A DNA stretch of 64,000 bases from Strongylocentrotus droebachiensis (taxonomy: Eukaryota > Echinodermata > Echinoidea > Camarodonta > Strongylocentrotidae). The notes under the pieces were generated by a model. The model did not search any database, was not told the DNA's origin, and saw only the letters and a list, made by a program, of their open reading frames with translations. Position 1 is the stretch's first letter, and every line of letters starts with the position of its first letter. A program made the translations under genes and the position numbers. The stretch covers positions 51,082 to 115,081 of the forward strand of contig JAVYIG010006600.1 in the NCBI GenBank assembly GCA_035222895.1, in the 5' to 3' direction. Shown here piece by piece: positions 35,400-46,129 of this stretch.

Positions 35400-37278
35400 T
35401 TGAAAGAGGCCTGTAGGCCTACAGGACCTGGGGAGTCCTTTCTGACCCTGTCACTTGTCCATGGTGGACCCGGGTGTTTCCTCTATCCTAGTCACTATTC
35501 AAGTAGTCGCATAGTCAATGCGGCCAGGAAAGGGAACTCTGAAATATGTTGTTGTCGAAATCGAGAAAGAAGTAGGTGGCCAGACTACCCTGGAGGTAGT
35601 GCCAGAGGTGTGGAGGGACAAAGAGGGGCAGAAGCGTTTTCTGTATCCGAGCCACTACAATAGTAGTCGTTTGGTGGCTGCAGCAAAAAAAGGAGAGCCC
35701 CCAACCGATGCCTGGAAATCCTATCCGGTTAAGAAGGAGTGGCTAACGACAGGTCTGTGATATGTTCATTTATTGATATCCAGGGCCAAGAGCATTCATA
35801 TAAAGTTCAGAAAGGAGAATTTTAAAATATGGAGTACTGGTATGAAAGGTAGCTAACCACATGTTACACAGCGAAAGTACACAGCGAAAGTACTATGTCG
35901 CAGCTCAAGCAGAAAGCATGGCAGCCCATTCGAGCTCCCTAATTGACAACATATGGGCTAAGATAACCGAATTGGGATTGTTCGTAAAGATATCATATAT
36001 TTCTATTTACATATTTGTATCGTTGTTAGTATTCTCTGTAATGCATAACGGTGTATAAAGGATATTTGAATAGATCTAATATAAATATGTAAATATGTTG
36101 TGGTAGAGTTTGGAAAAGAAGTAGGTGGCCAGACTACCCTGGAGGTAGTGCCAGAGGTTTGGAGAGGTAAGGAGGGCCAGAGGTGTTTCCTCTACCAAAG
36201 TCACTACTCCAGGGCAATGAGGCGGCCAAATTTTGATCCAGCTGGGATGCTGGAAATCATATTTAGGACCTCAGGAGCGGACGGAACGGGACGGGCGAAG
36301 GAGCCGTGGACTTGGGTGGACCGAGGAAAGAGTTTTTCTGCTTAGTCCTCCGCCAGATGCATCACCATCAGTGCTTTCAGATGCACAGTGATGGAATGCA
36401 TCTGAGCCTCAACCAAAAAGCTCTTGAAAGAGGCCTGTAGGCCTACAGGACCTGGGGAGTCCTTTCTGACCCTGTCACTTGTCCATGGTGGACCCGGGTG
36501 TTTCCTCTATCCTAGTCACTATTCAAGTAGTCGCATAGTCAATGCGGCCAGGAAAGGGAACTCTGAAATATGTTGTTGTCGAAATCGAGAAAGAAGTAGG
36601 TGGCCAGACTACCCTGGAGGTAGTGCCAGAGGTGTGGAGGGACAAAGAGGGGCAGAAGCGTTTTCTGTATCCGAGCCACTACAATAGTAGTCGTTTGGTG
36701 GCTGCAGCAAAAAAAGGAGAGCCCCCAACCGATGCCTGGAAATCCTATCCGGTTAAGAAGGAGTGGCTAACGACAGGTCTGTGATATGTTCATTTATTGA
36801 TATCCAGGGCCAAGAGCATTCATATAAAGTTCAGAAAGGAGAATTTTAAAATATGGAGTACTGGTATGAAAGGTAGCTAACCACATGTTACACAGCGAAA
36901 GTACACAGCGAAAGTACTATGTCGCAGCTCAAGCAGAAAGCATGGCAGCCCATTCGAGCTCCCTAATTGACAACATATGGGCTAAGATAACCGAATTGGG
37001 ATTGTTCGTAAAGATATCATATATTTCTATTTACATATTTGTATCGTTGTTAGTATTCTCTGTAATGCATAACGGTGTATAAAGGATATTTGAATAGATC
37101 TAATATAAATATGTAAATATGTTGTGGTAGAGTTTGGAAAAGAAGTAGGTGGCCAGACTACCCTGGAGGTAGTGCCAGAGGTTTGGAGAGGTAAGGAGGG
37201 CCAGAGGTGTTTCCTCTACCAAAGTCACTACTCCAGGGCAATGAGGCGGCCAAATTTTGATCCAGCTGGGATGCTGGA
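35400..37278 (+). repeat. Recent 1024-base tandem duplication
   Basis: 35400-36254 and 36424-37278 look identical by eye, offset by exactly 1024 bases. The unit holds a VVEF module with a weakened donor (acag/gtctgt), a spacer with 'acacagcgaaagt' doubled, and a VVEF/N-lobe junction. The near identity indicates recent duplication or gene conversion, or a possible assembly artefact. Confidence 0.85.
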
Positions 37279-38881
37279 TATCATATTTAGGACCTCAGGA
37301 GCGGACGGGACGGGCAAGGGAGCCGTGGACTTGGGTGGACCGAGGAAAGAGTTTTTCCGCTTAGTCCTCCGCCAAATGCATCACCATCAGTGCCTTTAGA
37401 TGCACAGTGATGGAATGCATCTGAGCCTCAACCACAAAGCTCTTGAAACAGGCCTGTACAGGACATGGGGAATCCTGATGACCCTGTCACTTGTCCATGG
37501 TGGACCCGGGTGTTTCCTCTATCCTAGTAACTATTCAAGTAGTCGCATAGTCAATGCGGCCAGGAAAGGAAACTCTGAAATATGTTGTTGTCGAAATCAA
37601 GAAAGAAGTAGGTGGCCAGACTACCCTGGAGGTAGTGCCAGAGGTTTGGAGAGACGAGGAGGGCCCGCTGGCTGGTGCCATCAGGGCAATGAGGCGGCCA
37701 AATTTTGATCCAGCTGGGATGCTGGACATCATATTTAGGACCTCAGGAGCGGACGGGACGGGCGAGGGAGCCGTGGACTTGGGTGGACCGAGGAAAGAGT
37801 TTTTCCGCTTAGTCCTCCGCCAAATGCATCACCATCAGTGCCTTTAGATGCACAGTGATGGAATGCATCTGAGCCTCAACCACAAAGCTCTTGAAACAGG
37901 CCTGTACAGGACATGGGGAATCCTGATGACCCTGTCACTTGTCCATGGTGGACCCGGGTGTTTCCTCTATCCTAGTCACTATTCAAGTAGTCGCAGTCAA
38001 TGCGGCCAGGAAAGGGAACTCTGAAATATGTTGTTGTCGAAATCGAGAAAGAAGTAGGTGGCCAGACTACCCTGGAGGTAGTGCCAGAGGTTTGGAGAGA
38101 CAAAGAGGGCCCGCTGGCTGGTGCCATCAGGGCAATGAGGCGGCCAAATTTTGATCCAGCTGGGATGCTGGACATCATATTTAGGACCGGGACGGGCGAG
38201 GGAGCCGTGGACTTGGGTGGACCGAGGAAAGAGTTTTTCCGCTTAGTCCTCCGCCAAATGCATCACCATCAGTGCCTTTAGATGCACAGTGATGGAATGC
38301 ATCTGAGCCTCAACCACAAAGCTCTTGAAACAGGCCTGTACAGGACATGGGGAATCCTGATGACCCTGTCACTTGTCCATGGTGGACCCGGGTGTTTCCT
38401 CTATCCTAGTCACTATTCAAGTAGTCGCAGTCAATGCGGCCAGGAAAGGGAACTCTGAAATATGTTGTTGTCGAAATCGAGAAAGAAGTAGGTGGCCAGA
38501 CTACCCTGGAGGTAGTGCCAGAGGTTTGGAGAGACAAAGAGGGCCCGCTGGCTGGTGCCATCAGGGCAATGAGGCGGCCAAATTTTGATCCAGCTGGGAT
38601 GCTGGACATCATATTTAGGACCTCAGGAGCGGACGGGACGGGCAAGGGAGCTGTGGACTTAGGTGGACCGAGGAAAGAGTTTTTCCGCTTAGTCCTCCGC
38701 CAAATGCATCACCATCAGTGCCTTTAGATGCACAGTGATGGAATGCATCTGAGCCTCAACCACAAAGCTCTTGAAACAGGCCTGTACAGGACATGGGGAA
38801 TCCTGATGACCCTGTCACTTGTCCATGGTGGACCCGGGTGTTTCCTCTATCCTAGTCACTATTCAAGTAGTCGCATAGTCA

Positions 38882-39440
38882 ATGCGGCCAGGAAAGGGAA
38901 CTCTGAAATATGTTGTTGTTGGATTCAAGAAAGAAGTAGGTGGCCAGACTACCCTGGAGGTAGTGCCAGAGGTGTGGAGGGACAAGGAGGGGCAGAAGTG
39001 TTTCCTCTATCCTAGTCACTACTCCGAAAGTCGGGTAGTTGGTGCGGCAAAGAAAGGAGAGCCTCCAACAGATACGTGGAAGTCATTTCCAGTGAAGAAA
39101 GAATGGTTGATGACAGGTATGTGATGTTTATTTATTGATAGGTATGCTGACAAGACTACTGTAATATATAGTGTTTTCATGTCATTATACGTATATTATT
39201 CTGTATATTTATTGTCTATTGTTTTGCAGTGTGACAGATCTGAAAGGTGCACGGCACAGAATAGGGCAGAGAATCAAAGACTTATGGGGCACTCATCTCA
39301 TTGACAATGATGAGGATTATCAGTCGCTACGTGTACGTAAGCACGCATTGTGGACCGATACTCTGAGGTCTTTGAGAAGGTCCAATTTTGACCTTTGCCT
39401 TTCCCTGAAAGTAACTTTTCATGGGGAAAGTGCCGCCAAT
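38882..39440 (+). pseudogene. Truncated second copy of the HECT gene (VVEF exon plus start of N-lobe)
   Basis: Corresponds to 32524-33075. The exon 1 copy ends at a good donor (39117). The exon 2 copy starts at 39238 in the same phase and reads through DLKGARHRIGQRIKDL. Similarity stops at about 39434, inside the sequence encoding ESAA, and a stop codon follows at 39456-39458. The remaining two thirds of the HECT domain are absent. Confidence 0.8.
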
Positions 39441-41010
39441 GGAGTCACGACGCGGTAGGAGTACGTACCGCCGTGACCAAAACTATTAGGGCCAGCAATC
39501 ACGACCAAGAATAATATGTGACTCCTGCTACATTCCTGTGAATGTTTGGCGGGAATGTCGATGACGACTCAAAGAGTCAGAACCCCAACCACGGCGACCC
39601 TACCATAACTACCACCAACCACAGCAGCAAAAACCTTTGAATGCTCTGCACCTTATCAAGGCGTGTCCCTAAACGAGTCCAAGCATCTGAAAGCTGTCAT
39701 CTGCAATGAAGAATATTCAAGCATTGGACCGCCAGTCTGGGGTATGGATGGATAGGACCCTACTCGAGGAACTTGACAAAACCAGCAGAATAAATTTAAT
39801 TATATGGTCAGGTAATAACAAGCAGTGGATGAGACCTCACAGTGAAGTTCTTCAAGCAAGTTTCACTTTAACAAATATGTTTGGCCAGCAGTTGATGATA
39901 TTGACATTGTGAGGAGGTGGAACATCATAGAAGTACTCAATGAACCTCAGATGGACAGGAGAGACACAATAACATTTGTCTGAATGAACCACAGGAATTG
40001 AATTCACCTTCTACTGATAATTCTATTAAAGGCATTTTTAAAATATAATAACATTCTGACTGGAGCAGCATTCATATATGAACTGATGACAGAATTCTGT
40101 TTGAAATATTTAGAAAGGATCTAAAAATGTACAACATTCAGTTCAAAATACATGTAATGAATAGAAGAACAATGAAAATGTTCAGACCTGTTTAGGTTTA
40201 TAATGTGCGTTTGTACTGAAAAATGGTGAAAATTATTAACTTTGTAATGTGTTGTAAGAAGTTCAAGAACACTGGTGAGGTTTGTAATTAATTAAAAAAG
40301 AATGATAACCAATTTTCCCTAGGAATGATAACCAATTTTCCCTAGGAATGATAACAATTTATATAAGTAAATTGGTGGAATGATGGATATCAGGATATGG
40401 GGAGCACAGTCAAACACATGACAGTTACTCCCTCGCTCTACAGATTGGGTTTGCGTTAAGTGACTTAGCTGGGTTGGTCAAGAATAAGTACCGTATACGT
40501 GAGAGAGGGGCAGACATTGATGATTTCTGTCACATGCTGCATTTTAGGTTTTTCTTTTATCAGTGTTTCTTTAAATCAAGATACGAATCGTTTGTATTTA
40601 AAAGTAAACATATACTAGATTTGTTGAAATAAAACAAAAACCACAACAACAACAATTCCTTCCTGTACGTCTGTACATTGATTAATGCAATATATTTTAT
40701 GTACACCTGTATTTAATTTCATTACATAAGGACGTCCCGACTTCTCCTAAGGTCTCTGACATCATAGAAGTACTCAGTGAACCTCAGATGTACAGGAGAG
40801 ACACAATAACATTCGTCTGAATGAACCACAGGAATTAAATTTACCTTCTACGGATAAATCTATTAAAGGCATTTTTAAAAACTTGGAGAGCATCCATATA
40901 TGAACTGATGACAGAATTCTGTTTGAAATATTTCGAAGGGATTTAAAAGTGTAGAACATTCAGTTCAAAATGCATGTCATGAATGGAAGAACAATGAAAA
41001 TGTGGTTCAG
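39441..41010 (+). repeat. Direct repeats of unknown origin
   Basis: 39922-40181 and 40759-41003 are related copies ('acatcatagaagtactca' at the start, 'gaacaatgaaaatgt' at the end), separated by unrelated DNA. 'aatgaagaatattcaagc...gtctggggtatggatgg' at 39704 also recurs at 44610. No intact ORF. Confidence 0.65.
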
Positions 41011-42008
41011 GTCAAGACAGATTTGACATTCTTACCAAGCTAGTCAATGGATCACTCAAATTGGATGAAGTGAAAATCGAGGCAACTCGATTGAAGCGAA
41101 CGAATTTGATAAGGCAAATGTTTGTTCAGCTGAATGACAAGTCAAGGAAGGAATTTCTGGAGTTCACCGAGACTGAGGCGCTCGATCATTTCATAAGTGA
41201 GTATATTTTTTAAATATAGTCTAAATGGGCAAAGGCAGATTCATCCTCCCCTAGTCACTTTGCAGTGTAAACCAGAAGGCTTTGATGTCCCTAGTCGAGC
41301 CAGAGGTAGGGAAAATGAGGAAAGTGTTGCCCCTAGAAGTTCTCGTCTTGGATCTTCACACATCCAGCAAATCCTACCATCCTCTAGCTCTGGGAATGAA
41401 AAGGACTCCACATACACTCCATCATCTGATTTAAGATCTTCTGGTTCAGATGTAGATGAGGGACTTTGGCTGAAGTATTGCACCGATCCCAAATATGTGG
41501 TTTTTGGTTCGCAATTGGATAGGATTTTTTATTCCATGGAATGCACCAAGTGCTGTGGGGGACATATTTCTGATTTGAAGAAAATTGAACGGAGTACACT
41601 TCTCTTCGTGTTTGTTACTTGCGTCTGTGGCAATGTTGTCTCTCGCTGGGACTCCCAGCCAATGATAGGGTAAGCGTCCGTTGGAAACCTACTTTGCTCA
41701 GCTTGTGCCTTGTTTAGTGGGTAAATGTTTGAGACTATGGATTTTTTTTCATCTATACTGAACCTCGAGTTCATAGGAAAGTCTCACTTTTACCGTCGAC
41801 CAAGATGAACTCTTTTTTGCTGCCATATTTACACTCTGCCTACAAGGAAAATGTAGCAGAAGCTAGGAGGGAAGTTGGCAATGAAGAAATCACTGTATGT
41901 GGGGATGGGAGGTGCGATTCCCCTGGGCATAATGCGAAGTATGGCAGTTATACCATGATGAATATGAGCACAAATAAAATCTTGTCCATGGCCCTGGTTC
42001 AAGCGTGA
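41011..42008 (+). pseudogene. Transposase-like gene of the GDGRCDSPGH family
   Basis: Three exons join in phase: 41011-41196 (RFDILTKLVNGSLKL; gtgagt donor), 41255-41669 (YCTDPKYVVFGSQLD and a Cys-rich segment CTKCCGGH...CVCGNVVSRWDSQP) and 41777-42008 (VCGDGRCDSPGHNAKYGSY). The second exon's CxxC pairs suggest a zinc-binding fold, and the GDGRxDSPG motif, with its Asp residues, resembles a DDE/RNase H-type active site. I recall this as a multicopy family in fish and invertebrate genomes with transposase features; the name is not established. A TGA at 42006 stops the frame, yet the same frame continues with AMEKVGFKRTMQEL, so this is a premature stop. Sequence expected between WDSQP and the GDGR part is largely missing. 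Probably inactive. Confidence 0.55.
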
Positions 42009-42350
42009 GAAGCTACAAGCTCTTTGGCAATGGAAAAGGTAGGTTTCAAACGGACCATGCAAGAGCTACATACCTGCATCACCTGATTGTTTTAACAAGA
42101 AATGCAGCCCTAGCACACCCTAGGGTACTTTGAGAATCCTTGTGGAAAAGCACTATTATTAACCATGGTAGAATATTCATCATTCTCAAGAGGACAGCTG
42201 CTGTATATCAGGAGCAAGGTTCTTTCATTGCTTCAAATTCAAGTTTTTCAATCCTCTCTAAATAAGCTATAATTCCCCTCATCACTTATACCCCTTATCC
42301 GCAGATAGCATTCATTGTTCCTACTTTCAACACCCCTATTGTTTTTACAG

Positions 42351-43525
42351 AAGCAGTAAGGAAGAACTTTAAGGAGGCTACAATGAAAGAGGTGGAAGAC
42401 GCCATAAAGGTCTTCCTGAAATATGCCTACCAGCGGTTGCGGGAGGCTCCAAGGCTTGCACCAGGGGCTCAGGAGAACGCACTGCTGGTAGAGGAACAAG
42501 AAGAATTTGTTTTTACAGAAGCAGTAAGGGAAAATTTCAAGACTGCAACCCTGAAGGAGGTAGAAGATGCGATCAAAAACTACCTTAAATATGCCTACCA
42601 GCGGGTGCGGGAGGCTCCAAGGCTTGCACCAGGGGCTCAGGAGAACGCACTGCTGGTAGAGGAACAAGAAGAATTTGTTTTTACAGAAGCAGTAAGGGCT
42701 AATTTCAAGACTGCAACCCTGAAGGAGGTAGAAGATGCGATCAAAAACTACCTTAAATATGCCTACCAGCGGGTGCGGGAGGCTCCAAGGCTTGCACCAG
42801 GGGCTCAGGAGAACGCACTGCTGGTAGAGGAACAAGAAGAATTTGTTTTTACAGAAGCAGTAAGGGCTAATTTCAAGACTGCAACCCTGAAGGAGGTAAA
42901 AGATGCGATCAAAAACTACCTGAAATATGCCTACCAGTGGGTGCGGGAGGCTCCAAGGCTTGCACCAGGGGCTCAGGAGAACGCACTGCTGGTAGAGGAA
43001 CAAGAAGAATTTGTTTTTACAGAAGCAGTAAGGGCTAATTTCAAGACTGCAACCCTGAAGGAGGTAGAAGATGCGATCAAAAACTACCTTAAATATGCCT
43101 ACCAGCGGGTGCGGGAGGCTCCAAGGCTTGCACCAGGGGCTCAGGAGAACGCACTGCTGGTAGAGGAACAAGAAGAATTTGTTTTTACAGAAGCAGTAAG
43201 GGAAAATTTCAAGACTGCAACCCTGAAGGAGGTAGAAGATGCGATCAAAAACTACCTGAAATATGCCTACCAGCGGGTGCGGGAGGCTCCAAGGCTTGCA
43301 CCAGGGGCTCAGGAGAACGCACTGCTGGTAGAGGAACAAGAAGAATTTGTTTTTACAGAAGCAGTAAGGGCTAATTTCATGACTGCAACCCTGAAGGAGG
43401 TAGAAGATGCGATCAAAAACTACCTGAAATATGCCTACCAGCGGGTGCGGGAGGCTCCAAGGCTTGCACCAGGGGCTCAGGAGAACGCACTGCTGGTAGA
43501 GGAACAAGAAGAAGATGATGAATAG
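42351..43525 (+). CDS. Seven-copy 56-residue tandem-repeat ORF
   Basis: Seven units of 168 bases start at 42351, 42519, 42687, 42855, 43023, 43191 and 43359. Each encodes a helix-rich segment (TATLKEVEDAIKNYLKYAYQ) and then REAPRLAPGAQENALLVEEQ. The frame is open throughout and ends EEDDE-stop at 43525. Unit 1 is the most diverged: 17 codons differ from unit 2, and 11 of these are synonymous, which argues for past selection on this frame. The opposite strand is also open for 419 codons, but that follows from the repeat period being divisible by three. The first unit is preceded by 'cccctattgtttttacag', a good splice acceptor, and every later unit retains 'tttgtttttacag' at the same place. The upstream exon was not identified. 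No family recognised; it follows the transposase-like gene in the same orientation. Confidence 0.55.
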
Positions 43526-43546
43526 GGTATTTTTTAATGTGTCTTA

Positions 43547-44431
43547 TACCCCATTCACAGTGGTTTTGAAATTTGTAGCGGCGTTGGAGCGGAGCGGCGA
43601 CACCGCCCATAACACCGCTACAAATGCATTCACAGTAGAAAAGTTATCCCGCTGCAGCAGCGGGATAAATATCATGTACCCATTCACGCTGCAGCGGGTG
43701 ATTTTTATTACCTCCGTAACAAACACGTGTATGCATGGCTCATGACCCGCGAGTGACCCCGATATGACCGGAAATACTTCAGCGCGGGGTTTTCGATTGC
43801 TTGAAATTGCGCGCGCTAGCTGTACTTTACACACTCTTCCTCATGTAGGTAGCTCGATTTAGCTATGGATCTATCTATACTTTTACGTATTGCTGTCGCT
43901 TTCATTCTACTGGAATTGCAGAGAACGAATCGCAATATTTTAGTTCACTATGCTCGAGTGCAGCATTCGTTTCGTGATGAAATGGAAAGAAGGGAAAGGA
44001 GGAGAAGAAGAAGGCATCTTCGCAGACGACTGTTTTTTGAAGTGTGAAATATTTTTATTTGGATAATTATAATATCTACATAATAATAAAATCAATTTGA
44101 ATCCACTGGTTACTTTATTTCTATTTCACTTTATGTTCCCCATTGCTGGAGAAAAGAGGTCAGTGATAGGTAAGTAAACAAATCACACGTGTTTTTCGCG
44201 GTGTTATAGCGGAGAGCCTTCACACTGAGTAAACACCGCGACAGCAGCGGGACTGTCCCGCTGCTGTAGCTAGGCGAACCTAGCGATAGTTTGTCGCGGC
44301 GTTATCGCGAGGCGGTGTTATCCCGCGATAGTTTATAACGGGTCCGAGCCTTCACACTGAAGACAACACCGCGACAGCAGCGGGACAGTCCCGCTGCTGT
44401 CGCGGTGTTTGAGGCCACTGTGAATGGGGTA
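43547..44431. mobile_element. PIF/Harbinger-type TIR element with TTA target duplication
   Basis: Perfect inverted ends TACCCCATTCACAGTGG and CCACTGTGAATGGGGTA, flanked by TTA at 43544-43546 and 44432-44434. Trinucleotide TTA/TAA duplication is typical of PIF/Harbinger. The interior has several 'cagcagcggga' subterminal palindromes. A 60-codon frame (43865-44047) encodes a hydrophobic start followed by an Arg-rich block (RRERRRRRRHLRRR). That could be the decayed N-terminus of a Harbinger-type nuclease; no catalytic part exists. Confidence 0.85.
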
Positions 44432-44666
44432 TTAGTCTACAGATGTGGAACACGTGATCAAGAAACAAGTGTAAATGTGACACAGGGAGTGTGCAATTGA
44501 AAATTCTGTCCGTGTTAAAAGAGGTGATTTTATACCGAAAAACCAATGTAACACTTGGTAACACTTGGCGTCCCAAGGCGCAAAATGTTACAGAAAAAAC
44601 AGCAGAATCTGTAATGAAGAATATCCAAGCGTAGGGCCCCCAAGTCTGGGGTATGGATGGGATATG

Positions 44667-45300
44667 GGACATTCGGCTACCATTCACTAGTCGATCTACC
44701 AAACACAGCTCGCCATTCACTATCTATTTCATTATGGTGAACACTTGCAGAACAAGCTACTCTAGAAAGAGGACGAGCATGTAATGATCTACAGGACAAG
44801 AGCAGCCAGTGAGGCAAACAGAAGGAGGGGAAAACCTTCAACTTGTCAGATATAGACCTGGATTTGTTTTATCACCACATGGGACATTCGGCTACCATCT
44901 ACCAAACACAGCTCGCCATTCACTATCTATTTCATTATGGTGAACACTTGCAGAACAAGCTACTCTAGAAAGAGGACGAGCATGTAATGATCTACAGGAC
45001 AAGAGCAGCCAGTGAGGCAAACAGAAGGAGGGGAAAACCTTCAACTTGTCAGATATAGACCTGGATTTGCTTTATCACCACATGGTACATTCGGCTACCA
45101 TCTACCAAACACAGCTCATTATCTATTTCAACATGGTGGACACTTGCAGAACAAACTACTCTACGAAGAAGACGAACATGTAATGGAATACAGAACAAAA
45201 GAAGCCTGTGAGGCCAACAGAAGGCAGGGAAAACCTTCAACTTACCAGATATAGACCTGGATTTGTTTTATCACCACATGCGTCATTCTGGGTTTGCACA
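44667..45300 (+). repeat. Three tandem repeats of about 204-215 bases
   Basis: Units begin near 44668, 44883 and 45087 with 'acattcggctacca' and share 'gaacaagctactct', 'gaggcaaacagaaggagggg' and 'agatatagacctggattt'. In one frame they encode a basic segment (EACEANRRQGKPST). It is perhaps the C-terminal tail of a transposon-family protein; unconfirmed. Confidence 0.75.
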
Positions 45301-45520
45301 AGGCCACTTTCAACTGTACCACCCATTAACTTTTGTGTTCAGTGCGTACCATGTGCAGCCTACTGTGGTAATATGTATGCAGCCATGGTTACTGGCAATG
45401 ATTTTTGTTGACCTAATTGACTCCTGTGTTGTGATGTTTTGATGCTGTATAGTAGCCTAGCCACAGATTATTTCCATTATCTTTATCGCCTTATTCTTGG
45501 GATTGGGAAACCGATACCAT

Positions 45521-45682
45521 GCCTCCTGCTAAAAATACCCCTGCAGAGATTGCTCGCCATGTTATGAGCGAGCTTGGAAATAGTGATTTGTTGACAAATA
45601 TCGTGGAAAAGGCAGTGAAAAAAGCAGTAACAGAAGCGGCCGCTGGCCTAGTCACCCGTCTCGAGGAGCAGGAGTCTATATA
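45521..45682 (+). pseudogene. LINE ORF1-like N-terminal fragment
   Basis: ATG-started frame of 53 codons: MPPAKNTPAEIARHVMSE, then a helical stretch (NIVEKAVKKAVTEAAAG, RLEEQES) and stop. The layout resembles the N-terminal coiled coil of LINE ORF1 proteins. No RNA-binding domain follows. Confidence 0.35.
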
Positions 45683-45753
45683 ATGAGAGTTGTGACTTTG
45701 GGTGATAAGCCAGCACCTGCCATGGCCCAATTAGCGATTCAGTCAATTCTGTA

Positions 45754-46060
45754 TAAGAAGCAGAGAAGCTAACCGACCCCAAAGACCAAGTACTGGAAAA
45801 GGGTGGCTTCAAAGTGAAGGGCTGGACGAACAATGAGTCTCTAAGAGGAGAGGGTAAGAAAGAAGGAGAGACAAGCCTCATCCAAGCTGCATTGGAAGAT
45901 GAAGTGCTAGGAATAGCATGGGACAATCAGCAAGACCTGTTCTCGTACAAAGTAAAGGAGACTGTAAGCTTTTCCACTGATGGGAAGGATAAAGAGAGGG
46001 TACTACTTACCAAGAGAAAGATCCTAAGCCGCAATGCTTTGAGCTGTACAAAGCATTGAC
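45754..46060 (+). pseudogene. BEL/Pao-like retroelement pol fragment
   Basis: One frame shows a GGFKVKGW segment, then EDEVLGIAWD and TKRKILSRNA, the order found between reverse transcriptase and RNase H in BEL/Pao polyproteins. No LTR and no catalytic motif are present; it stops at 46060. A short inactive remnant. Confidence 0.5.
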
Positions 46061-46129
46061 ACCGCTCTTGATCCCACCAACTTCAAGGAATGGAAACTGC
46101 TCGATGAGGTAAAGCAGCATACTGTTTAG

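Larger units (their letters stand above)
30640..39116 (+). repeat. Mosaic tandem array of VVEF modules and HECT N-lobe fragments
   Basis: The word 'aggtggccagactaccctg' (VVEF module) occurs about 14 times here, after a first copy at 28645, and 'gggcaatgaggcggccaaat' (HECT N-lobe) nine times (near 30747, 31187, 32203, 35197, 36214, 37238, 37684, 38129, 38563). The N-lobe part encodes RAMRRPNFDPAGMLDI and DLGGPRKEFFRLVLRQMH, as in G2E3-like HECT domains. Junctions are stereotyped: VVEF breaks at RDKEG and jumps into the N-lobe, and the N-lobe breaks at VHGGPG and jumps into the distal VVEF part. Most units shift frame or hit a stop (for example CAG to TAG after QCF at 30907), so nearly all are non-functional. 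Unit lengths are about 434-446 and 1024 bases. Confidence 0.85.

Noticed and set aside
31400-38588. Repeated frames containing RSRWPDYPGGSARG
   Set aside because: Out-of-frame reading of the VVEF module; the conserved reading is VVVEIEKEVGGQTTLEVVPEVW-like.
42248-43507. 419-codon open frame on the minus strand over the 56-aa repeats
   Set aside because: The repeat period (168) is divisible by three, so one stop-free unit opens all units. Its translation is rich in Cys, Phe and Trp, and codon differences between units 1 and 2 fit the + frame (third-position synonymous changes).
43865-44047. Small Arg-rich ORF as a host gene
   Set aside because: It lies wholly inside a TIR element with intact ends, so it was treated as element content.
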